Shown piece after piece: positions 40,983 to 46,130 of a DNA stretch of 46,130 bases. The notes below the pieces were generated by a model that searched no databases, was not told the origin of the DNA, and was given only the letters and a program-made list of their open reading frames with translations. Location: positions 809,781 through 855,910 of the forward strand of contig BFEA01000041.1 of the NCBI GenBank assembly GCA_003427395.1, written 5' to 3'. Positions within the stretch are counted from its first letter, which is position 1. The number at the start of each line of letters is the position of its first letter. Position numbers and translations under genes: made by a program. The stretch is from Chara braunii. Its lineage: Eukaryota; Streptophyta; Charophyceae; Charales; Characeae.

Positions 40983-41096
40983 ATACTCACACTAGGACTT
41001 TTTTACTCATTCTTGGATGTAATTGCGACCTAGTACATCCAGATCTGGCAGAAAATGCGGTCAGATACATTTAAGAGACAGCTGGTGTGAACACAC
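40983..41096. mobile_element. small TIR element, ACTCACACTAGGAC type, copy 1
   Basis: The left end ATACTCACACTAGGACTT is matched at 41421. The right end, inverted, is only loosely similar (GTTCACACCAGC). About 114 bp. It is paired with 41421-41532. Confidence 0.45.
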
Positions 41097-41212
41097 GCCC
41101 TCAGTAAACCATCCATGATTGGGAAAATTTGCAATAAACATCAGCCCTTCGCCTTTCACAGTAGAGAGGAGTGAGAGGTGGGACTGTTGAAAACAGGCCC
41201 AACTTCACGTTT

Positions 41213-41321
41213 TCTTTTTTTGCTTTTTTTTTCACGAAAGCCGGGAACCGGGCCCGGCGTCCCTTACAACAGGTGATTAGTGGATCCCCTATATGAGCAA
41301 GGCATCATCGGCCAACAGACC
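41213..41321 (-). mobile_element. 5'-truncated retroposon end (relative of C), minus strand
   Basis: On the minus strand it reads GGCCGATGATGCCTTGC, then TTGTAAGGGACGCCGGGCCC and GGTTCCCGGCTTT, then an A-rich tail. The same blocks in the same order form the 3' end of retroposon C at 45570-45650. A short body plus tail fits 5' truncation, as is common for LINE-type copies. Confidence 0.65.
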
Positions 41322-41420
41322 CAACTTCCCTTGAGGTATACTACTATATTCCCTTTTTTTTTTTTTTTTTTAATAATAACGAGCTCTGATATCTATTCGT
41401 TGGCAGCATTTCCTTGGGGT

Positions 41421-41532
41421 ATACTCACACTAGAACTTTGCAGTATGTACCTGGTCGTTTTTCCGACCCGCAGTGGCCGCACCTGACCGCAATTAGGTCC
41501 ACAGAATACGTGGAAGAAGTCCCAGTGTGAGT
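41421..41532. mobile_element. small TIR element, ACTCACACTAGGAC type, copy 2
   Basis: The ends are TACTCACACTAGAACTT and, inverted, TACTCACACTGGGACTT (three differences in 17). A TA duplication is possible. About 112 bp, no ORF. Confidence 0.65.
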
Positions 41533-41554
41533 AATATGCTCTTTGGAAGTCTAA

Positions 41555-42458
41555 GGCCTGGACCCCACTGCCCGGCGGCTGGAAACTGATGTTGGCCACA
41601 AAAAACGGCCCAGCGTGCTTGGAAAGAACTCGCCGCGTTTTGTTGGGACCCCAACGCCACCCTTGACTCTCGGCACTGGAAACGGATGGACATGCCCGAA
41701 TAGGAAATCCCCCCGGGGTGTTTCCAGAAAAGGCAAGTCTGGCCGGGGCTGTGGTCCATGGCCTTCTATCGGCCTGCACCAGGACATGTCCGTGTGTGGC
41801 CGTGCGCGACCCGGTGTGGCGGGTGCCGCACAAGTACCGTGCAGCACACTAGGGCCTCACGGGGTCCGCTCGGGCGGCGGGACCCGTCTGTGCACGGAAA
41901 TTACCGTTGGGAGCGTCGGCGGCTGTCCGCCCCCCAACACACTCCTGCCGTCGGAACCACTTTTCCCAGCCGGACCATCCAGAATGGGAGTGCAGGTACG
42001 GAGCACTGACGGGAAGCCGTAGCCGTCGACGAAGGAGGAGGGTTTGGCAAGGAGCACGGGTCCGCGAAGGTTGTGTGCTCGTCAAGTGGCCACGACAGCT
42101 GGTCTGCAAGGGTCGATGTCGTTCCGATCACAGTCACAGCGTTGTCATGTATCCATCGGATGTGGGCAGTTCACCACGCCGTTCGTAAAGTGAGGGGAGC
42201 ATGGATGGCCCAGACCCTCGGGCCCTTGGGAGAACAGTGCGACGGCAAAAAACATGTCCGCAGCGGCCTCCCGGTCCAAAAAACGGTCCACAACGAGGGT
42301 GTGTGGTCCACGCCGTCCAGCTGTTGTCTGGAAACGGATTGACATGCCCCCTCCCATTGCTCGTCTGGATGCCTCCTTGGAAAGGGAAGCACAGTGGGGT
42401 CTGGAAAACACGACAGGGCCCAAACTTTTCCAGGCCGCCAGCCAGTGGGGTCCAGGCC
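41555..42458. mobile_element. TAA-flanked TIR element G (904 bp), PIF/Harbinger-like
   Basis: The ends are GGCCTGGACCCCACTG and, inverted, GGCCTGGACCCCACTG, then C/T GGCGG..CTGGAAA. Flanked by TAA at 41552-41554 and 42459-42461. GGCC-starting inverted repeats with a 3-bp TAA/TTA duplication are typical of PIF/Harbinger and Tourist elements. The GC-rich interior has a direct repeat GGAAACGGAT(G/T)GACATGCCC (41679 and 42330). Overlapping frames of 80-146 codons exist on both strands, but none shows a transposase motif. Confidence 0.7.
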
Positions 42459-42473
42459 TAAGAGATCCCGTCA

Positions 42474-42662
42474 CCACCAGTACTTGGCCCAGCTATAGAG
42501 GCCGAGCCTGAAAACGGGCTGCGCGCCGTTTCGCACCGACCCACCAGCGCAACGAAAAAGACTTGTTTTGGCTGGCGGTGCCAGCCTTTGAGGACTGGTA
42601 CCCTGAGCCTTCTGAAGGTGCGGGGTGTTAACGGGCCGATGTATGGGCCAAGTACTGGGGGT
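42474..42662. mobile_element. small TIR/foldback element H
   Basis: CCAGTACTTGGCCCA (about 42477-42491) is inverted at about 42644-42658. GTCACCA lies just outside both arms (about 42470 and 42660), a possible 7-bp duplication. A further hairpin GGCTGGCGGTGCCAGCC at 42570-42586 has a relative at 42750-42766. Confidence 0.55.
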
Positions 42663-42943
42663 CACCAGTACCTTTGCCTGTTTGGAAAACAAATATGCGG
42701 CTCGTTTACAGCCTCATTTTTCGGGGGTTCGGGTACCGGATTGAAATGGCTGGCAGCACCAGCCAAAATGAGGCCCGCACAGACTCTCTTTTTTTGTTTT
42801 GGCGCACAGGGTGCATTTAGGTTCGGCATCAATAGCCGGGCGGGGTACCAGTACAAGAGCAACAGCAAATAATCCGGAACTCAGGCGGCTAGGCTGGACA
42901 TGGAAAGAAAAAACGAAAGAAAAAAACAAGGAAACAAAAGAAG
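42663..42943. other. no gene recognised
   Basis: Contains GGCTGGCAGCACCAGCC (42750-42766) and short A-rich tracts. Short overlapping frames only. Confidence 0.35.
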
Positions 42944-43112
42944 GTATACTGCCACATGTGAGCACTGCCCCCAACTTAGACCCCGCAGGATATCAAACAG
43001 TCTTGGATGCAAAAAATGAATTCCCAGTTGCACATGTGGCAGTATATATATATATATATATATGACGATATATATATGATGATATATATATATATATTTG
43101 ACGATATATATA
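42944..43112. mobile_element. small foldback related to the 31640-32545 element, plus AT repeat
   Basis: ATACTGCCACATGTG (42946-42960) is inverted at about 43033-43047. The spacer CAGGATATCAAACAGTCTTG at 42987 resembles CAGGATATCAAAACATTCTTG at 32011 in the spacer of the long foldback. It is followed by (TA)n with TGACGATATATATA motifs. Confidence 0.65.
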
Positions 43113-43135
43113 TATAACATATATATACAGGGTTA

Positions 43136-43212
43136 CAGCCACTCGTTTGTTGTCCTCTTCTCTCTCTCTGCCTACGGTTTACCGGGCAGTTCTGTTTGTG
43201 ACGATATATATA
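43136..43212. repeat. ATAT-module repeat, inverted relative of 31372-31449
   Basis: Contains TCGTTTGTTGTCCTCTTC, CTGCCTACGGTTTACCGGGC and AGTTCTGTTTGTGACGATAT, the inverse complement of parts of 31372-31449. Element A is inserted at its TATATATA end. Confidence 0.75.
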
Positions 43213-43511
43213 CAGGGTTGCCGGCGTTCGGGACGGGCCGAACGCCGGAACCCGAACGCCCGAACGTACGGGACCCCTTCGGAAGGAGTTGGCCGTTCGG
43301 GCCGAACGCAGATTTAAAAAAAAAAAACAAAAAAAAAACCGAAGTTTTCCAAAAATTCCGGAAAAAAACATATGTTATGGAGAAAAATAAACTAAACAAC
43401 ATTTGCCTGGGCACTACATCCAAATTCGTTACCAAATTTGAATTAAAAATCAAATACAGAAAATAAACACTATGATAAAAATAAGAAAAAAAAAAAAGAG
43501 AATTAAAATGA

Positions 43512-43760
43512 GTGAGTGTGCCAGCACCTTTTCGAGACCGCCATCTTTGCCGATTTTTAATTATTTTTTGGCATTGGAAAATTCCCTGAAAATTTACAGA
43601 TATGTAGTTTACATAATCAGTAACTCGTTTTAAGAAATTAAAAAAATAATAAAATTTTTTAGGCCCCAAAATAAATTGAAAACAAAAAGTTAAAAGTGAA
43701 AAAAAACAAAATAGTGAGTGGGCGAGCACGTTTTGACACCCCCATCTTTGACGATTTTTT
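43512..43760 (+). repeat. duplicated internal block of element A
   Basis: GTGAGTGTGCCAGCA..GAGACCGCCATCTTTGCCGA (43512-43560) recurs as GTGAGTGGGCGAGCA..GACACCCCCATCTTTGACGA (43713-43760), 201 bp apart. D and E have the same pair. Confidence 0.75.
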
Positions 43761-43995
43761 ATGTATTTTTGGCTTAGCAGAATGGCTTCAAAATTTATCG
43801 GCGTGTAGGTTACATCCTGCGTAGCACAGCAAACGTGTTCGCCCCCTTCATGTTCGCGCGAACAGCTCGCAAACATGTTCGGGCGAAAATAATGTTTTTC
43901 GTAAAAAAGAAAAAGAAAAAAAAAAAAATTCGGTTTTTGATTTTTAACTCGTGATTGGTTACGAATTTGAATATGACTCCAAGGCAAAAGTTGCT

Positions 43996-45691
43996 TGTAT
44001 TCAGTAGCAGCATTCGGGCATTGGGGGATCGCGTACGGGGTCAACGGAATCTGTCTGCTCCGATTGCCAGAACTTGGCGTAGGGGTGACCATGGCGGCGC
44101 AGGGAGGAACACGGGGGTGTTTGGGGGGCGTGCCGAGGGAGCTGTGATACGCTCCTGGTCATTACTGGTCTCACTTGACTTCGTCAAGAATCCTAGCTCG
44201 GTGGAGGAAGGAGAGGGCGATATGTGGGGCCCATCGGCGGGTGGGATCCGGATGCTGCACAATACCTGACGAGACTGATCGGGGGCTATGCCCCTCGGTC
44301 TCTGATACGGAGGCTTTTGCGGGGGTCTCCTGCCCTGACATCTTGTCAGGGTCAGCCCACGAATGTGATGGTGACAGGAGTAATAGAGATTGCTGCGGGA
44401 CTTCCGCCGTTCAACGGACAGTTCTGTTTACGATCTCCAGGTCCTGGAGCGCTAATTGACTTCTCGACTTCGGAGCGTTCACCTGTTGTGGCCCGTCTTA
44501 GGGCTTTGAGAGAGTGTATGTGTGAGTGAGTGTATGAGTGAGTGAGTCAGTGGTTTTATTAGATTAGGGCGGGGGTCATATATGGTTTTCTGGTGTTTTT
44601 CTTGGTTTTGGTTGGGTAATAGCTGCAGTGATTTGTTGCAACTTTAGTATAGCGTTTTTTGCATGCGATAAGATGAGTAAGAGAGTGCCGCTCTGTAGAA
44701 TCGCCATTATGGTGGGCAGTGGTGTTTCCTTGTGAGACGGCGCAGATTAGTGGTAGTGGTTTTCCCTAAATCGCGAGGAGGTGGGTGGGTTTGCGGGGTC
44801 CTCGACCCCTGCCGCACGGGAGGTAGGGTATTACCGCTGAGATGTTGAAATGGGTTTGGGCTTCATCTTATCCGCTAGGCTGGTGTCCTGTTATCATCTA
44901 AATTTTTGCGGTTGTGTGGTGAGCATCACCCCGCCAGGGCTTCGTCATGGAGGGCAGTGAATCATTCGTAGGGGGTGTATGCAGAATCGAGGGAGGGGTT
45001 TTACCCTAAATCGCGAGGAGGTGGGTGGGTTTCGCGGGGCTTTTTGGCCCCTGCCTCGCGGGAGGTGGGGTAATCCCCTGGTTAGCGAAAACAGCATCGT
45101 GGTGGGAGTTGGTGTTTTTGAATGAGGAGTGTGGGGAGGTGCTAATTTGCTTTGAATCGCGAGGAGGTGGGTGGGTTTTGCGGGGTCTCTGCCTGCAGAT
45201 TGGGGGCCTGTGGGCACCGACCCCTGCCGCGCGGGTGGCAGAGCGGATGAGCAGGGGGTTGGTAGTAACTTTGGATGGAAAGTGGACATGATCAAGCAGC
45301 GCTGGCCTTTGGTTTTCCTCTGTTCTTTTGATTGCCTTTTGTGTACGTTTTCCTTTACGATTGCGGGAATTCTGATTACTAACTAGGATTCCTAATTTCG
45401 TTGAGTTTTTAGGATAGGGGAACTAGGGTTTTAAGTGACGAGTTTTCGATTTTTAAGTGTTTTCATTCCTCGAGGATAATTTCGATTGTGGTGGAAATTT
45501 TCGCTTACTCTTTCAGTTGTTGGGACGGTGAAATTGATAGTGGGGTTAAATCTAGTGGTGTCCTCAATGTGTTAGGCCGATGATGCCTTGCCCAGTGAGG
45601 GCCCCACGTAATTTTGTAAGGGACGCCGGGCCCGGTTCCCGGCTTTTATAAAAATAGGTATTTGATTTGCAAAAAAAAAAAAAAAAAAAAA
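43996..45691 (+). mobile_element. poly(A)-tailed retroposon C nested in B
   Basis: Flanked by an 11-bp duplication AAAAGTTGCTT (43985-43995, 45692-45702), with about 20-25 A before the right copy. This is the signature of target-primed reverse transcription. The 3' end carries the hairpin GCCGGGCCCGGTTCCCGGC (about 45627-45645), shared with the truncated copy at 41213-41321. The GC-rich body has one plus frame of 101 codons (44224-44529) beginning MGPIGGWDPDAAQYL; I do not recognise it. It could be a 5'-truncated LINE, a large SINE or a processed gene copy. Confidence 0.75.
44765..45243 (+). repeat. three direct repeats of a hairpin-forming unit inside C
   Basis: AATCGCGAGGAGGTGGGTGG then GTTT(T)(C)GCGGGG occurs at about 44769, 45009 and 45156. 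Each is followed by CCCCTGCCKCGCGGG(A/T)GG, so each unit can pair GCGGGG with CCCCTGC. The third unit has an extra ~30 bp in the loop. Confidence 0.75.
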
Positions 45692-45748
45692 AAAAGTTGC
45701 TTATATTGTTATTTTACAAAACATATATTTTTTTCAGATGTTTCTGAG

Positions 45749-45751
<3 letters not shown>

Positions 45752-45796
<45 letters not shown>
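45752..45796. repeat. poly(T), 45 nt
   Basis: An uninterrupted run of T in the right part of element B. The corresponding A-rich tract is in its left part (about 43903-43928). Confidence 0.95.
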
Positions 45797-45802
<6 letters not shown>

Positions 45803-46042
45803 GCGTTCGGAGGGTTTTGGGCGCTTGTTCGCCTTTGCCTCCGAACGCGAACATGGTGCTACGTAGGTTACATCATACAGAACTCACAAAGAAAATAAGA
45901 AAAAAAACCTTATTTTTAGGCCCCGAAAAGATTTTCGGCGGGGGCCGAACCTGGAGGTGTTCGGCCCCCGAACGGGACCCCGAACGGCCGAACGTTCGGG
46001 GGCCAGCCCGGGGGCCCCCGAACGTTCGGTCAGGTAACCCTG

Positions 46043-46130
46043 TATATATATTACCAGACAGTTTTGTTTGTGACGATATATGCTACGACTTCGCTAGCTT
46101 CCTGTTACGTTTTTTTCCGGTCAGGTCGAG
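46043..46130. repeat. ATAT-module repeat at the window end
   Basis: TATATATTACCAGACAGTTTTG plus TTTGTGACGATATATG matches ATATTACCGGGCAGTTCTGT plus TTGTGACGATATATA at 32121-32155. Truncated by the window edge. Confidence 0.7.

Larger units (their letters stand above)
43817..45866 (-). mobile_element. TIR element B nested in A (hAT-like, diverged ends)
   Basis: Flanked by perfect 8-bp duplications GTTACATC (43809-43816, 45867-45874). The ends are CTGCGTAGCAC and, inverted, CTACGTAGCAC, followed by palindromes of GTTCGCG type. The interior GATTTTTAACTCGTGATTGG..ACGAATTTGAATATG is the inverse of the A/D left interior, so B is a reversed, diverged relative. About 354 bp remain when C is removed. 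Confidence 0.8.
43213..46042 (+). mobile_element. hAT-like element A (2830 bp including nested insertions)
   Basis: The ends are CAGGGTTGCCGGCGTTCGG and, inverted, CAGGGTTACCTGACCGAAC. They are flanked by TATATATA on both sides (43205-43212, 46043-46050); this duplication is low-complexity, so weak alone. Subterminal text is full of CCGAACGTTCGG palindromes. The same polarity and interior as D (23952-26218). No transposase remains. B (43817-45866) lies inside it, and C lies inside B. Confidence 0.8.

Noticed and set aside
41615-42022. 135-codon frame in element G
   Set aside because: Several equally long frames overlap on both strands and none shows a transposase or other motif.
43172-44092. 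306-codon minus frame
   Set aside because: It crosses the ends of elements A, B and C and is AT-rich, Phe-rich translation of non-coding element sequence.

Overview
The window is eukaryotic nuclear DNA of a transposon graveyard type. It holds no bacterial operons. It carries plant-type transposon families (Ty3/gypsy LTR element, hAT-like and PIF/Harbinger-like terminal-inverted-repeat elements, a protein with a Mutator/MULE DNA-binding domain), many poly(A)-tailed insertions, and very long microsatellites. A streptophyte alga such as Chara, or another repeat-rich plant-lineage genome, fits best. This is inference from the element mix; nothing in the window proves the species. One assembly gap of 491 N lies at 13650-14140.

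Layout. 1-8050: diverged tandem and dispersed repeats, with no gene I can name. 8058-15300: a decayed Ty3/gypsy element (LTR, leader, RT, RNase H, integrase, LTR) followed by the leader of a second copy in the same direction. The second LTR was later split by a GC-rich insertion that contains the gap. 15236-15649: a frameshifted RG-rich ORF on the minus strand. 16300-22700: a frameshifted, possibly gag-like reading frame (17052-17915) and an unidentified ORF with one in-frame stop (21604-22124). 23952-26218: a hAT-like element with two younger elements nested in it. 26400-35560: minisatellites, a >1 kb trinucleotide cluster, a family of ~111-bp palindromic MITEs, and a ~0.65-0.9 kb foldback element. 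35998-39528: the one long intact gene, 1176 codons, with a MULE-type zinc-binding domain followed by repeated AT-hook modules and no DDE transposase domain. 39650-43200: tandemly duplicated 3' flank, two small MITEs, a 5'-truncated retroposon end, a 904-bp TAA-flanked element and small foldbacks. 43213-46042: a second hAT-like element containing a diverged relative, which in turn contains a poly(A)-tailed retroposon, each layer bounded by its own target-site duplication.

The elements explain one another. Related hAT-like copies act as empty-site controls, so several insertion boundaries could be placed to the base by eye. The strongest candidates for something undescribed are the 1176-aa MULE-domain/AT-hook-repeat protein, the polarised hAT-like family with a duplicated internal block, and the palindromic MITE family. 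All alignments were made by eye and no database search was possible.
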